A stretch of 64,000 nucleotides of DNA, from assembly GCF_023630705.1 (NCBI RefSeq), contig NZ_JALQEM010000036.1:124001-188000 (forward strand), in the 5' to 3' direction. This document shows positions 34,138-44,367 of the stretch, piece by piece (positions within the stretch are counted from its first letter, which is position 1; each line of letters opens with the position of its first letter). Below the pieces are notes generated by a model. It worked only from the letters and a program-made list of their open reading frames with translations. It did no database searches and was not told the origin of the DNA. Source of the DNA: Caballeronia sp. GAFFF1. GTDB taxonomy: Bacteria > Pseudomonadota > Gammaproteobacteria > Burkholderiales > Burkholderiaceae. The translations under genes were made by a program, and so were the position numbers.

Positions 34138-35015
34138 GTACATCGGCTCTGCAAACGTCGAACAACGGCACGGGTCAGCGCGCGAGACGCGCGCGCGCCG
34201 CGCGAAAGCGCGCGACGGTATGGCACTTTCTCGGGCTCGTGGTCGTGTTCTTGTCGTCCGTGTTTCCGTTCTACTGGATGGTGACGACGAGCCTGAAGAG
34301 TCAGGCCGACGCGCTCGCGTATCCGCCGAAGTGGTTGTTCAGCCCGACCTTGCATCACTATTCCGCTGCGCTCTTCGAGCACGATGTAGCAGGCAGCTTG
34401 CTCAACTCATTCATCATTGCGAGCTGCACGACGGTGCTCGCCATTCTGCTCGGAACGCCTGCTGCGTATGCGCTCGCACGCTATGAGTTTCGCGGCAAGG
34501 AAGACCTGTGGTTCTGGTTCATCTCGAACCGCATGGTGAGCCCGGTCGTGCTTGCGGTGCCGTTCTTTCTGATCGCGACGAAGCTCGATCTCGTCGATAC
34601 GCATATCGTGCTGATATTGCTCTATCTGACGTTCTCGTTGCCCATCGTCGTCTGGATCTGCACCGACCAGTTCCGCAACATTCCTGTCGAGCTGGACGAA
34701 GCCGCGCGGCTCGATGGCGCGTCGCCGTGGCGCGTGTTCTGGCGCATCAATCTTCCGCTCGCCATGCCGGGCATCGTGGTCTCCGCGATCTTCGCGTTCA
34801 TTTTCTCGTGGAACGATCTGCTCTATGCGCTGGTGCTGACTCGTACCGAGGCGATCACGTCACCGGTTGCGGCGACGAGCTACATGAGCGGCTATGAGTT
34901 GCCGTGGGGCGAGATCATGGCGACCGGCACGCTGATCGTGCTGCCGATGGTCGTGTTCGCGTTGCTCGTGTCGGGCCGCCTCGTACAAGGGCTCACGATG
35001 GGCGCGGTGAAGTAG
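34134..35015 (+). CDS. Polyol/sugar ABC transporter permease (SmoG type)
   Basis: The 293-residue MalG-like permease begins with a GTG that overlaps the stop of the preceding permease (GTGA). An Arg-rich cytoplasmic N-terminus is followed by six membrane segments and the EAA loop DEAARLDGASPWRVFWRINLPLAMPG. It forms the second half of the membrane channel. Confidence 0.9.
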   Translation: MSTSALQTSNNGTGQRARRARAARKRATVWHFLGLVVVFLSSVFPFYWMVTTSLKSQADALAYPPKWLFSPTLHHYSAALFEHDVAGSLLNSFIIASCTTVLAILLGTPAAYALARYEFRGKEDLWFWFISNRMVSPVVLAVPFFLIATKLDLVDTHIVLILLYLTFSLPIVVWICTDQFRNIPVELDEAARLDGASPWRVFWRINLPLAMPGIVVSAIFAFIFSWNDLLYALVLTRTEAITSPVAATSYMSGYELPWGEIMATGTLIVLPMVVFALLVSGRLVQGLTMGAVK

Positions 35016-35050
35016 ACTCGCGCCTTTTACAGTGTGACCACAGTGAGAAC

Positions 35051-36031
35051 ATGAGCAAGACAGCGCCGTCCATCGCCATTGCAGAGACAGACGAGTCCAT
35101 CGACTCCGAGGAAGAACTGCAGGCGCGCGTCGCCTGGCATTACTACGTCGGCAATCTGACGCAGCAGGAAATCGCGCAGCGTATCGGCACGAATCGCGTA
35201 CGCGTCAACCGGCTGCTCGCGGCGAGCCGCGAATCCGGACTGGTGCAGATCACCATCAACAGCAAGATCGCGCCGTGCGTGGCGCTGGAGAGTGCGCTCG
35301 AACGGCGGTTCGGGCTGGAATGCGCGGTCGTGGTGCCGACGGGCGCGAATACCGAGGCGAATAACGCGGCGCTCGGCATCGGCGCGGCTTCGTACTTCGC
35401 GAAGCAGATCGTCGCGGGGCAGACCATCGGACTGGGCTGGGGCCGCACGATTCGCGCGGTCCTGCGTGCCATGCCGCAACGCAGTTATGGCGCGGTGTCG
35501 GCGGTGTCGCTGCAAGGCGGCTTGTCGCATTGCCCGAGCATCAACACGTTCGATATCGTCTCGGACTTCGCGAACATCTGCCGCGCGGACGGGTATCTCT
35601 TTGCTGCGCCTATCTATGTGAGCAGCCAGAAGGCGCGTGACGTCATCTTGCAGGAAGGCACAGTGCGCGAAACCTATGAACTCGCGCGCTCGGCGGACCT
35701 TGCGCTTCTGACGTGCGGAGATCTCACGGAATCGCTCGTCGTGACGTATGGCATCGACAATCCCGACCAGTTGCGCACGCTCGAAAAAGCGGGCGCAGTG
35801 GGGGACATGCTCGGTCATTTCATGGATGAAGACGGCGAGTTGATCGACCATCCGCTGAATCGGCGCACCGTGGCAATCACGCTCGAAGACTTGCGCAAGA
35901 TTCGCCGCGTCGTCCTCGTGAGCGGCGGGGCGAAGAAGTTCCATGTCACGCGTGCCGCATTGCGCGGGCGCTATCCGTCGGTGCTCGTCACCGATGAAGA
36001 CACCGCGCGACGTCTGTGCGATGAACCCTGA
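35051..36031 (+). CDS. SorC-family sugar-binding transcriptional regulator
   Basis: The 326-residue protein has an N-terminal helix-turn-helix (about 29-62: YYVGNLTQQEIAQRIGTNRVRVNRLL) and a C-terminal sugar-phosphate-binding domain of the SorC type with GLGWGRTIRAVL and LVSGGAKKFH near the end. The ATG at 35051 is 35 bases after the permease stop; the longer frame upstream is a shadow of that permease. It lies inside the polyol operon and is the likely regulator of it, through the inverted repeat at 31651-31676. Confidence 0.9.
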   Translation: MSKTAPSIAIAETDESIDSEEELQARVAWHYYVGNLTQQEIAQRIGTNRVRVNRLLAASRESGLVQITINSKIAPCVALESALERRFGLECAVVVPTGANTEANNAALGIGAASYFAKQIVAGQTIGLGWGRTIRAVLRAMPQRSYGAVSAVSLQGGLSHCPSINTFDIVSDFANICRADGYLFAAPIYVSSQKARDVILQEGTVRETYELARSADLALLTCGDLTESLVVTYGIDNPDQLRTLEKAGAVGDMLGHFMDEDGELIDHPLNRRTVAITLEDLRKIRRVVLVSGGAKKFHVTRAALRGRYPSVLVTDEDTARRLCDEP

Positions 36032-36038
36032 AGAGTCC

Positions 36039-36785
36039 ATGACAAGCATCGACAGAAACCGCGAATTCGCCGGCAAGACCGTGCTCGTGACCGGCGCAGG
36101 AAAGGGCATCGGCCATGCGACGGTGCATTTGCTGGCCGAGCGCGGTGCCCGCGTAATTGCGTTGAGCCGCAGCGCGACGGATCTCGCCGCGCTTGCGAGC
36201 GAGACCGGTTGCGAGACGTTGGCCGTCGATCTGGCCGATGCGGATGCAGCCCGCGAGGCGGCGCGCGCCGCGCAGCCGGTGGACCTGCTCGTGAATTGCG
36301 CGGGGCTCGTCGAGTTGCAGCCTTTTCTCGACACCACCGTCGATGCCTTCGACCTCACGATGCACGTCAACGTACGCGCTGCGATGATCGTGGCGCAGGA
36401 GTGCGCGAGGAGCATGATCGCGCGCAAGGCGGGCGGCGCGATAGTGAATGTGTCGAGTCTGTCGGCAAATGTGGGCTTGCCGCTGCACGCATCGTATTGC
36501 GCATCGAAGGGCGCGCTCGATGCCATGACGCGCGTGATGGCGGTCGAATTGGGACCGCACGGCATCCGCGTGAACGCGGTCAATCCCGTCGTGACCCTGA
36601 CGCCGATGGCCGAAAAAGCCTGGAGCGATCCCGCGAAATCGCGCCCCATGCTCGCGCGCATTCCGCTCAATCGCTTCGTGCAGCCGGTGGAAGTGGCGCG
36701 CACCATCGCGTATCTGCTCGGCGACGATTCGATCATGGTGAGCGGCGTGAGCCTCGCGATCGACGGCGGCTTTCAGGCGGGATAG
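36039..36785 (+). CDS. Short-chain dehydrogenase in the polyol cluster
   Basis: The 248-residue SDR has TGAGKGIG, the NAG-type LVNCAGLV, the catalytic Ser in VNVSSLSAN and YCASK, and a C-terminus AIDGGFQ. It most resembles L-xylulose/carbonyl reductase-like SDRs that work on sugars and polyols. I choose the ATG at 36039 (weak GAAGAG site); an in-frame ATG at 36021 would overlap the SorC gene by 11 bases. Context suggests it oxidises or reduces a ketose/polyol pair. Confidence 0.88.
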   Translation: MTSIDRNREFAGKTVLVTGAGKGIGHATVHLLAERGARVIALSRSATDLAALASETGCETLAVDLADADAAREAARAAQPVDLLVNCAGLVELQPFLDTTVDAFDLTMHVNVRAAMIVAQECARSMIARKAGGAIVNVSSLSANVGLPLHASYCASKGALDAMTRVMAVELGPHGIRVNAVNPVVTLTPMAEKAWSDPAKSRPMLARIPLNRFVQPVEVARTIAYLLGDDSIMVSGVSLAIDGGFQAG

Positions 36786-36852
36786 CTCACGACGCATCGA
36801 ACAGATTCAATCCGACTCAATCGACTCAAACGAACAGCACGAAGGAACGACA

Positions 36853-37887
36853 ATGGAAGCACTGGTTCTAGAAGAAGCACGCCGCATCAGCTTGCGCCCG
36901 TTCAGCTTGCCGCAGGTCGTCGGGCCGCGCGATGTGCGCATACGCATTCACACGGTCGGCATTTGCGGCAGCGATGTTCATTACTATCAGCACGGCCGCA
37001 TCGGTCCGTTCGTCGTCAATGAGCCGATGGTTCTCGGGCACGAGGCGTCCGGCACAGTGGTCGAAGTCGGCGAGGAAGTGACGAATCTGAAGGCGGGCGA
37101 CCGCGTATGCATGGAGCCGGGCGTGCCCGACATGGAATCGCGTGCATCGCGCGAAGGCATGTACAACCTCGATCCCAAAGTGCGCTTCTGGGCCACGCCG
37201 CCGGTGCACGGTTGTCTTGCCCCTTACGTGGTGCACCCCGCCGCTTTCACCTACAAGCTGCCGGACAATGTGAGCTTCGCCGAAGGCGCGATCGTCGAAC
37301 CGCTTTCCATCGGCTTGCAGGCCGCGAAGAAGGCCGCGATCAAGCCCGGCGATGTGGCCGTGGTGCTCGGCGCGGGCACCATCGGCATGATGTGCGCGCT
37401 GGCGGCGCTGGCCGGTGGCTGCAGCCGCGCGATCGTCTGCGATCTCGTGCAGGAGAAGCTCGACCTGATCGGCGGCGTGCAGGGCGTGACGGCGGTGAAC
37501 ATTCGCGACGAGCGCGTGCAGGACGTCGTGGCGCGGCTGACCGACGGCTGGGGCGCGGATATCGTGTTCGAGGCAAGCGGCAACGAGAAGGCGTTCGAAG
37601 GCATTGTCGATCTGCTCTGCCCGGGTGGCTGTCTCGTGCTCGTCGGCATGCCGCAGCGCGCCATTCCGTTGGATGTGGTCGCAGTGCAGATCAAGGAAGC
37701 GCGTATCGAATCCGTATTCCGTTACGCCAATATCTTCCCGCGCGCGATTCAGTTGATTGCATCGGGCAAGCTGGACGTCAAGCCGTTCATCTCGCGCACG
37801 TTCCCATTCGCAGAAGGCATCAAGGCTTTCGAAGAAGCGGCGAGCGGCGTGCCGACCGATGTGAAAGTGCAGATCGTGATGGAATGA
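36853..37887 (+). CDS. Zinc-dependent polyol dehydrogenase (xylitol/L-iditol dehydrogenase type)
   Basis: The 344-residue medium-chain dehydrogenase has the catalytic-zinc segments [10 protein letters not shown] and [12 protein letters not shown], and the NAD-binding [10 protein letters not shown]. It lacks the four-cysteine structural zinc lobe: the corresponding stretch reads [16 protein letters not shown]. This is typical of sorbitol/xylitol dehydrogenases. AAGGA precedes the ATG. The exact polyol is not known. Confidence 0.9.
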   Translation: MEALVLEEARRISLRPFSLPQVVGPRDVRIRIHTVGICGSDVHYYQHGRIGPFVVNEPMVLGHEASGTVVEVGEEVTNLKAGDRVCMEPGVPDMESRASREGMYNLDPKVRFWATPPVHGCLAPYVVHPAAFTYKLPDNVSFAEGAIVEPLSIGLQAAKKAAIKPGDVAVVLGAGTIGMMCALAALAGGCSRAIVCDLVQEKLDLIGGVQGVTAVNIRDERVQDVVARLTDGWGADIVFEASGNEKAFEGIVDLLCPGGCLVLVGMPQRAIPLDVVAVQIKEARIESVFRYANIFPRAIQLIASGKLDVKPFISRTFPFAEGIKAFEEAASGVPTDVKVQIVME

Positions 37888-37922
37888 CCGAGCGCTAACA
37901 CTACATGACGGGAGACGCGAGC

Positions 37923-39014
37923 ATGAGCACGGCATCGGCTGACAACAGTGACGAAATGACGGCGATCGTATGCCGCGCACCGAAGGATTATCGCGTCGAA
38001 CGCGTGAAACGTCCGCGCGCAGGACGCAATGAGTTGGTGATCCGCATTGCTGCGTGCGGCATATGCGCGAGCGATTGCAAGTGCTGGTCGGGTGCCAAGA
38101 TGTTCTGGGGCGGCCCGAATCCCTGGGTCAAGGCGCCGGTCATACCGGGCCATGAATTCTTCGGCTACGTGGAAGAGCTCGGGGACGGCGCGGCCGAGCA
38201 CTTCGGGGTGCAGGTCGGCGACAGAGTGATCGCCGAGCAGATCGTGCCTTGCGCGAAGTGCCGCTATTGCAAGTCCGGTCAGTACTGGATGTGCGAAGTG
38301 CACAACATCTTCGGCTTTCAGCGCGAGGTCGCCGACGGCGGCATGGCCGAATACATGCGCTTTCCGCCGACGGCCATCGTCCACAAGATACCGGACGGTA
38401 TCTCGATCGAAGACGCGGCCATCATCGAACCGCTCGCTTGCGCGATCCATACGGTGAACCGCGGCGATATTCAACTGAGCGATGTTGTCGTGATCGCGGG
38501 CGCAGGCCCGCTCGGACTCATGATGGTGCAGGTGGCGCATCTCAAGACGCCGAAGAAACTCGTCGTCATCGATCTCGTCGACGAGCGCCTCGCGCTCGCA
38601 CGCGAATACGGCGCAGATGTCACGATCAACCCGAAGAACGACAACGCGCTCGAGATGATCCGCTCGATCACGGATCAATACGGTTGTGATGTGTATATCG
38701 AAACTACCGGATCGCCTTCGGGTGTGTCGCAAGGTCTCGAACTGATTCGAAAGCTGGGCCGCTTCGTCGAGTTCTCGGTATTCGGAAGCGATACGACCGT
38801 CGACTGGTCGATCATCGGCGATCGCAAGGAGCTCGACGTACGCGGCGCGCATCTCGGGCCGTATTGCTATCCGATCGCCATCGATCTTCTGGCGCGCGGA
38901 CTGGTGACGTCGAAGGGCATCGTCACGCACGGCTTCACGCTCGAAGAATGGGATACGGCTATCGAGGTCGCCAATTCGCTCGATTCGATCAAGGTGCTCT
39001 TGCGGCCCAAGTAA
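37923..39014 (+). CDS. Zinc-dependent erythritol/L-threitol-type dehydrogenase
   Basis: The product (363 residues from the ATG at 37923, which follows GGGAGA) is a medium-chain dehydrogenase with GICASDCKCWSG, GHEFFGYVEELG, a complete structural zinc lobe (CAKCRYCKSGQYWMC) and the NAD-binding GAGPLGLMMVQ. The segment around IFGFQREVADGGMAEYMRFP is what I associate with the erythritol/L-threitol dehydrogenase (EltD) group. An alternative ATG at 37905 would add six residues. It is the last enzyme gene of the polyol locus. Confidence 0.85.
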   Translation: MSTASADNSDEMTAIVCRAPKDYRVERVKRPRAGRNELVIRIAACGICASDCKCWSGAKMFWGGPNPWVKAPVIPGHEFFGYVEELGDGAAEHFGVQVGDRVIAEQIVPCAKCRYCKSGQYWMCEVHNIFGFQREVADGGMAEYMRFPPTAIVHKIPDGISIEDAAIIEPLACAIHTVNRGDIQLSDVVVIAGAGPLGLMMVQVAHLKTPKKLVVIDLVDERLALAREYGADVTINPKNDNALEMIRSITDQYGCDVYIETTGSPSGVSQGLELIRKLGRFVEFSVFGSDTTVDWSIIGDRKELDVRGAHLGPYCYPIAIDLLARGLVTSKGIVTHGFTLEEWDTAIEVANSLDSIKVLLRPK

Positions 39015-39170
39015 TCGCCGTGCAAGGACGAGTGAGTGGGTCTTCGATGATCTACTCACATGTCCGATCCGGGGGGAGAACGGCGAGCGCGTTGGGCGCT
39101 TCGATTTGGCGCGCGGTTTGCTCCTGTCAGCGAACCACCAACCGCTGGACCGCTCTCCCAGGACACGGCA

Positions 39171-39410
39171 GTGAACGCGCTCTTCCATATTCGGGTGCTG
39201 AAAGACGCACTCTCCGGGTGTGCCGAAGACGGCATCAGAATGCACATTGCGCCCGGCCTTTATGAAGTGCATCAAGAGGACGACACGCTCGTGTTCGTCG
39301 ATGCCGACCCACGCATGCGCGGCACGGTATCTGTGGATTTGCACGAATACCTGGAGACCACCGTCTTTCCCGAAGAGCTCGCGCGCAAGGGCCTCATAGA
39401 GATCATCTGA
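39171..39410 (+). CDS. Small hypothetical protein after the polyol cluster
   Basis: A 79-residue acidic product results from a GTG start at 39171 with AGGA upstream; an ATG at 39060 would give 116 residues, but the extra part is Arg/Pro-rich and unlike a folded protein. The core (MHIAPGLYEVHQEDDTLVFVDADPRMRGTV) looks globular. No family is recognised. The reading frame may be real because its codon bias fits, but evidence is limited. Confidence 0.5.
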   Translation: MNALFHIRVLKDALSGCAEDGIRMHIAPGLYEVHQEDDTLVFVDADPRMRGTVSVDLHEYLETTVFPEELARKGLIEII

Positions 39411-39750
39411 TTCCGGATGGAATGCACCAAGCGAAACTCAGTGATGGAGCGATCCGATCTCTCTCTTTCGAAAGCAACTAACGGTCTCTCGAGAACGCTG
39501 CCCTCGACTCAGAACAGCGTACTGGTCCACCTCGCAATTTCGTAAAGCAAGGCCGTTTTTTTCATTCACGCTCATTTCTTAAAGCGGCGCTACAATCTGT
39601 CGTCCCTATACAGCCAGCCGCACGCGTCCTTGCGTCGCATGGCGCCCTATAGCGGCGTCAACGCACAGCATCGTTCGGCGCCGACTGCTGTCGCACGCAG
39701 CCCCGCGATCGCGCTATTCGCTAAAACCAACGCATAAGCCGGAGCCGCTC
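39411..39750. other. 340-base gap upstream of the IorA-type gene
   Basis: No gene is supported here. TACAAT at 39591-39596 could be a -10 element toward the oxidoreductase operon, but no good -35 element sits 16-18 bases before it. A T-run (39556-39562) follows no obvious stem. Confidence 0.35.
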
Positions 39751-40206
39751 ATGACTACGCTTTCCATCAATGGTCAGTCACACACTGTCGACGCGCCCCC
39801 AGACATGCCGCTTCTTTGGGTGCTGCGCGACCTGGTTGGCTTGACCGGCACCAAGTTCGGCTGCGGCATCGCCCAGTGCGGCGCTTGCACCGTGCATCTC
39901 GACGGCGTCGCGGTGCGCTCCTGCGTGCTGCCCGTCGCGGCCATCGGCGACAAGAAGATCACGACGATCGAAGCTGTCGGCGCGACGCCTGCCGGCAAGA
40001 AAGTGCAGGACGCATGGAATCAACTCGATGTCGTTCAATGCGGCTACTGCCAGTCCGGACAAGTGATGTCCGCTGCCGCGCTGATTGCAGCAGTCCCCAA
40101 TCCGACCGACGCCGATATCGACGCCGCCATGACCGGCAACATCTGCCGCTGCGGCACATACAACCGCATTCGCGCGGCCATCAAGCAAGCAGCGAAGGGA
40201 GCGTGA
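39751..40206 (+). CDS. 2Fe-2S subunit of an IorA-type molybdenum oxidoreductase
   Basis: The 151-residue protein has two 2Fe-2S clusters. A plant-ferredoxin-type cluster uses C38, C43, C46 and C58 ([10 protein letters not shown]), and a second uses C97, C100, C132 and C134 (CGYCQSG and [10 protein letters not shown]). It is the small electron-transfer subunit of xanthine-oxidase-family enzymes of the isoquinoline oxidoreductase type. GGAG precedes the ATG. It lies one base before the large subunit. Confidence 0.93.
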   Translation: MTTLSINGQSHTVDAPPDMPLLWVLRDLVGLTGTKFGCGIAQCGACTVHLDGVAVRSCVLPVAAIGDKKITTIEAVGATPAGKKVQDAWNQLDVVQCGYCQSGQVMSAAALIAAVPNPTDADIDAAMTGNICRCGTYNRIRAAIKQAAKGA

Positions 40207-40207
40207 C

Positions 40208-42448
40208 ATGTCGCGAGGACTACTCGAAGCGGGACGTCATGCGGCTTCCGCCGGATTTTCGCGCCGTTCGTTTCTGAAGCTCGGCCTGACCGCCGGTGTG
40301 ACCGCGAGTGGCGGCTTTCTCATTGGCTTCAGCTTGCCCGCCGCAAGTCAGGATCAGAGTAAAGGCAAGTCGGTCATCGGCGGCGATGGAAGTGAGCCGG
40401 CGCAAGCGGGCGTCTTCGCGCCTAACGCATTCGTGCAGATCGACAAGGCCGGCAAGGTCGTGCTCATCATTCCGAAGGTGGAGATGGGGCAGGGCGTCTA
40501 CACGTCGTTGCCGATGCTCATTGCCGAAGAACTCGAAGTGCCGATCGATAGCGTCACCATCGACCATGCGCCGCCCGATGAAAAGCTCTTCATGGATCCG
40601 CTGTTGGGCGGTCAACTGACCGGCGGCTCCACGTCGGTGCGCTACGCGTGGGAGCCCATGCGCAAGGCCGGCGCGGCAGCGCGCATGATGCTGGTTGCGG
40701 CGGCCGCGCAGCAGTGGCAATGCGATGCATCGACCTGTCATGCGCAAGGCGGAAAGGTCGTGCATGCATCGGGGGATCGCACGGCAAGCTATGGCGAGCT
40801 CGTGCAAGCGGCGGCAAGCATGCCCGTTCCGCAGGACAAAGATATCAAGCTCAAGGACCCGAAAGACTTCAAGATCATCGGTACGCAGGTCAGGCGCCTG
40901 GATTCGCCGGAAAAGGTGGATGGCACTGCAATGTTCGGGCTGGACGTGCGCTTGCCGGACATGGTCTATGCGGCCATCGTCAATTGCCCGGTATTCGGCG
41001 GCAAGCTCGCTTCGGTCGACGACAGCAACGCGCGCAAGATTCCCGGCGTGAGGCAAGTGATCAAGTTCGACAACGGCGTTGCGGTGGTCGGCGATCACAC
41101 GTGGGCTGCCAAGCGAGGCGCCGCGGCATTGTCCATTCATTGGGACGAGGGCGCGGACGGCAATCTATCGACGAAGCAGATCATCGACGAACTGGCGGCT
41201 GCATCGCAGAAGTCAGGCGCCGTCGCTCGAAAGGACGGCGATGTCGGCAAGGGATTCAATGACGCCAAGACACGCGTCGATGCCGTCTATCAACAGCCGT
41301 TTCTCGCGCACGCCACGATGGAGCCGGTCAACTGCACCGTGCATGTACGCCCCGATGGCTGCGACATCTGGCTCGGCACGCAAGTGCCGACGCGCATCGT
41401 CGACGCGGGCGTGGCCATCACCGGGTTGCCGCGCGAAAAGATCGTGCTGCATAACCATCTGCTGGGCGGCGGTTTCGGCAGACGGCTCGAAGTCGACATG
41501 GCGACGCAGGCGCTCAAGATCGGCAAGCAACTGGGCACGCCGGTGAAGGTCACATGGTCGCGCGAGGAGGATATCCAGCACGACATGTACCGGCCGTACT
41601 ACTACGACAAGCTCTCGGCCGGCCTCGATGCGAATGGCAAGCCGATTGCGTGGACGCATCGCATCGTGGGTTCGTCCATCATGGCGCGCTTCGCGCCGCC
41701 CGCTTACAAGAACGGCATCGATCCGGACGCGATCGAAGTCGCAGCCGACCTTCCGTATGAGTTCCCGAATCAGGTGATCGAATACGTGCGTCAGGAGCCG
41801 CGGCATGTGCCGACTGCTTTCTGGCGCGGCGTGGGCCCGACGCGCGGCACGTTCGTCGTGGAAAGCTTCATCGACGAACTCGCCGTGCAAGCCAAGATCG
41901 ATCCCGTGAAGTACCGGCGGGACCTGCTCAACAAGACACCGCGCGCGCGCAATGTGCTCGATGTCGCGACGCAGGCGGCCGGCTGGGGCAAGCAATCCAT
42001 GCCGCAGGGCCAGGGACGCGGCGTATCGGTCATGCATGCGTTCGGCAGTTTCTTTTCGATGGTCGCCGACGTCACCGTCAACAAGGACGGCGAGGTGCGG
42101 GTCAATCGCATCGTGTGCGCGGTGGATTGCGGCATGGTCGTCAATCCTAATACGGTGGAGGCGCAAGTGCAGGGCGGCATCATCTTCGGCATCACGGCTG
42201 CGCTCTATAGCGAGATCACCATCGAAAACGGCCGCGTGCAGCAGAGCAACTTCACCGATTACCGGATGTTGCGCATCGACGAAACGCCGCCTATTGAAGT
42301 GCATATCGTCAAGAGCACCGAAGCGCCGGGGGGAATCGGCGAGCCTGGGACGGCGGCGCTCGCGCCCGCCATCACCAATGCGATCTATGCCGCAACGGGC
42401 AAGCGCCTGAGGCAGTTACCGGTCGGCAATCAGTTGCGCAGCGCCTAA
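40208..42448 (+). CDS. Molybdopterin-binding large subunit, IorB type, Tat-exported
   Basis: The 746-residue protein starts with a twin-arginine signal (SRRSFLK at residues 18-24, then a hydrophobic stretch), so it is exported folded to the periplasm. The rest is a molybdopterin-binding aldehyde-oxidase-type subunit, with EMGQGVYTSL, GGFGRRLEVD and a late GGIGEPGTAALAPAI containing the family Glu. Together with the 2Fe-2S subunit and the downstream cytochrome it would oxidise an aldehyde or N-heterocycle and pass electrons to the respiratory chain. Which substrate is not clear; aldehydes from polyol oxidation are possible given the neighbour. Confidence 0.92.
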   Translation: MSRGLLEAGRHAASAGFSRRSFLKLGLTAGVTASGGFLIGFSLPAASQDQSKGKSVIGGDGSEPAQAGVFAPNAFVQIDKAGKVVLIIPKVEMGQGVYTSLPMLIAEELEVPIDSVTIDHAPPDEKLFMDPLLGGQLTGGSTSVRYAWEPMRKAGAAARMMLVAAAAQQWQCDASTCHAQGGKVVHASGDRTASYGELVQAAASMPVPQDKDIKLKDPKDFKIIGTQVRRLDSPEKVDGTAMFGLDVRLPDMVYAAIVNCPVFGGKLASVDDSNARKIPGVRQVIKFDNGVAVVGDHTWAAKRGAAALSIHWDEGADGNLSTKQIIDELAAASQKSGAVARKDGDVGKGFNDAKTRVDAVYQQPFLAHATMEPVNCTVHVRPDGCDIWLGTQVPTRIVDAGVAITGLPREKIVLHNHLLGGGFGRRLEVDMATQALKIGKQLGTPVKVTWSREEDIQHDMYRPYYYDKLSAGLDANGKPIAWTHRIVGSSIMARFAPPAYKNGIDPDAIEVAADLPYEFPNQVIEYVRQEPRHVPTAFWRGVGPTRGTFVVESFIDELAVQAKIDPVKYRRDLLNKTPRARNVLDVATQAAGWGKQSMPQGQGRGVSVMHAFGSFFSMVADVTVNKDGEVRVNRIVCAVDCGMVVNPNTVEAQVQGGIIFGITAALYSEITIENGRVQQSNFTDYRMLRIDETPPIEVHIVKSTEAPGGIGEPGTAALAPAITNAIYAATGKRLRQLPVGNQLRSA

Positions 42449-42459
42449 GGAGACCCGCC

Positions 42460-43752
42460 ATGAAATTTGCCCTCAGGCCTTTCGCGGCCGCGTTTCTCGC
42501 GGCGAATGTCGCGCTTGCGGCAGCACCCTTGACCGCGCACGCGGATGCGTCGAGCGACGCGCTCGTGGCACGCGGTGCTTACCTCGCCAAGGCCGGCGAT
42601 TGCATCGCCTGTCACTCGGCGCCACGCGGCAAGCCCATGGCAGGCGGCTTGCCCATGACGACACCGCTCGGCGCCATCTACACGACGAACATCACGCCGG
42701 ACCCGGATACGGGCATCGGCCGCTATAGCGAGGAAGACTTCGCGCGCGCGCTGCGCGAAGGCGTCGCGAAGGACGGCCACAATCTCTATCCGGCCATGCC
42801 TTACCCCTCGTACGCGAAGATCAACGACGAGGACATGCATGCGCTCTACGCTTACTTCATGCATGGCGTCACGCCGGTCAAGCAGGCGAATCGCGCAGCC
42901 GATATCAAGTGGCCGCTCAACATGCGCTGGCCGCTCAAGCTGTGGAACGCGGTCTTTCTCGACAAAGGCGTCTATAAAGACAAAGCCGGCAAAGACGTGG
43001 CATGGAACCGCGGCGCGTATCTGACGCAAGGTCTCGGGCACTGCGGCGCGTGCCACACGCCGCGCGGCATCGCGTTTCAGGAGAAGGGGCTCGACGAAAG
43101 CAGCACGGCTTATCTGACGGGCGGCGTGCTCGACAACTGGTTCGGTTCCAATCTGACCGGAGAGCACAACACCGGGCTCGGGCGCTGGTCGGAGCAGGAC
43201 CTGGTCGCGTTCCTGAAGACGGGCGCAAACGCGCATGCGACTGCATTCGGTTCGATGACGAGCGTGGTCAACAACAGCACGCAGATGCTCACCGATCAGG
43301 ACGTCACCGCGATGGCGCACTATCTGAAGTCATTGCCGGCCGCGGGCGGCAACGGCAACGCGCCTTATTCATACGATTCGAAGGCGACGAAAGTGTCGTT
43401 GACGCGTCCGGCATCGGATTCCGGCGCGCGGGTTTATGCGGCGTTCTGCATGCATTGCCATGGCATCGACGGCCGGGGTTTCGCGCCGATGCTCTCGCCG
43501 CTTGCGGGCAATCCGAACTTGCTGGAGAAGGATCCTTCTTCGCTCATCAACGTGACGCTGAATGGCACGGAGAATCTTGTCATTCAAGGCGTGCCCGCGC
43601 CGTATCCGATGCCTCGCTACGCGCCCGTTCTGAATGATCAGCAGATAGCGGATGTGGTGACTTTTATTCGCGGCGCATGGAATAACAACATGCCGGCTGT
43701 CCAGCCCGAGGACGTGGCGAAGATGCGCAAGGCGACGCAGGCAGCGCGCTAG
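42460..43752 (+). CDS. Triheme cytochrome c subunit
   Basis: The 430-residue protein has a signal peptide (cleavage after AHA, about residue 28) and three CxxCH heme sites: CIACH (48-52), CGACH (195-199) and CMHCH (330-334). This layout is that of the cytochrome subunit of alcohol/aldehyde/gluconate dehydrogenases. It follows the large subunit by 11 bases with an AAGGAG ribosome site, so it is the electron acceptor of the IorAB-type enzyme. Confidence 0.93.
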   Translation: MKFALRPFAAAFLAANVALAAAPLTAHADASSDALVARGAYLAKAGDCIACHSAPRGKPMAGGLPMTTPLGAIYTTNITPDPDTGIGRYSEEDFARALREGVAKDGHNLYPAMPYPSYAKINDEDMHALYAYFMHGVTPVKQANRAADIKWPLNMRWPLKLWNAVFLDKGVYKDKAGKDVAWNRGAYLTQGLGHCGACHTPRGIAFQEKGLDESSTAYLTGGVLDNWFGSNLTGEHNTGLGRWSEQDLVAFLKTGANAHATAFGSMTSVVNNSTQMLTDQDVTAMAHYLKSLPAAGGNGNAPYSYDSKATKVSLTRPASDSGARVYAAFCMHCHGIDGRGFAPMLSPLAGNPNLLEKDPSSLINVTLNGTENLVIQGVPAPYPMPRYAPVLNDQQIADVVTFIRGAWNNNMPAVQPEDVAKMRKATQAAR

Positions 43753-43776
43753 CCGCCTGTTTTATGGCGCGCGGCG

Positions 43777-44046
43777 TCAGGAGGAAAAATCGATCACGTC
43801 CAGGTGGATGGAATTGGACGGATGCGCCAAAAACTTCCGATGCACGCGCGCGCTGATGCGCTCGTAACCGTCGTTCAGCGCTTTCAGAAGGCGCTCGTCG
43901 CTCGCACCGATGGGCGCCCAGAAACATTGTTCTAACGCCTTGCGCGTGATGTTGCAGTGAATTTCCCGCTCACGGGAAAACGCGACGAAGCTGACCGTAG
44001 CACGGTCCGCCGAAATGGTCGCATTGATGCAGAGCTTGCTCGTCAT
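43777..44046 (-). CDS. DUF1488 family protein
   Basis: The 89-residue protein has INATISADRATVSFVAFSREREIHCNITRKALEQCFW and a C-terminal half with ERISARVHRKFLAHP, which fits the short DUF1488 family (small soluble proteins of unknown function). It is convergent with the cytochrome gene, separated by 24 bases. No clear ribosome site is visible. Confidence 0.75.
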   Translation of the reverse strand: MTSKLCINATISADRATVSFVAFSREREIHCNITRKALEQCFWAPIGASDERLLKALNDGYERISARVHRKFLAHPSNSIHLDVIDFSS

Positions 44047-44367
44047 GATTCGACAGAAGGTTTGCGGTTCGCTGCGTTTATTTTGTCAGAAATCGGGAAG
44101 TGTGCGCATCCTCGTACCGTTGCAACGTACGGCAGCCGCCATACGCGGCTAACGCAGCTTTCGAACGTTCGTTCGCGCAGTAGTGCAGCATGGCGGCTCG
44201 ACAAAAGCCGGGCAAGAAAGTGAAACGGCGCTTCCTCAGTTGTACTACCCTTAGAACCGTCGTCGTATGAGCGGGCGCAGAGTCGATCCATCGCGCTCGC
44301 AGTGTTCATCTACAACGTCAATACGTGATGCGAGACAGGCGCGCATTGCGACAAGCCGGAGCGGAGC
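44047..44367. other. 321-base gap
   Basis: Short frames on both strands lack support. A 10-base palindrome CGAACGTTCG (44162-44171) is the only notable element. Promoters for the two divergent small genes presumably lie here. Confidence 0.35.

Noticed and set aside
44043-44309. 88-codon frame upstream of the DUF1488 gene
   Set aside because: No ribosome site, AT-richer than coding sequence here, overlaps the DUF1488 start, and no recognisable fold.
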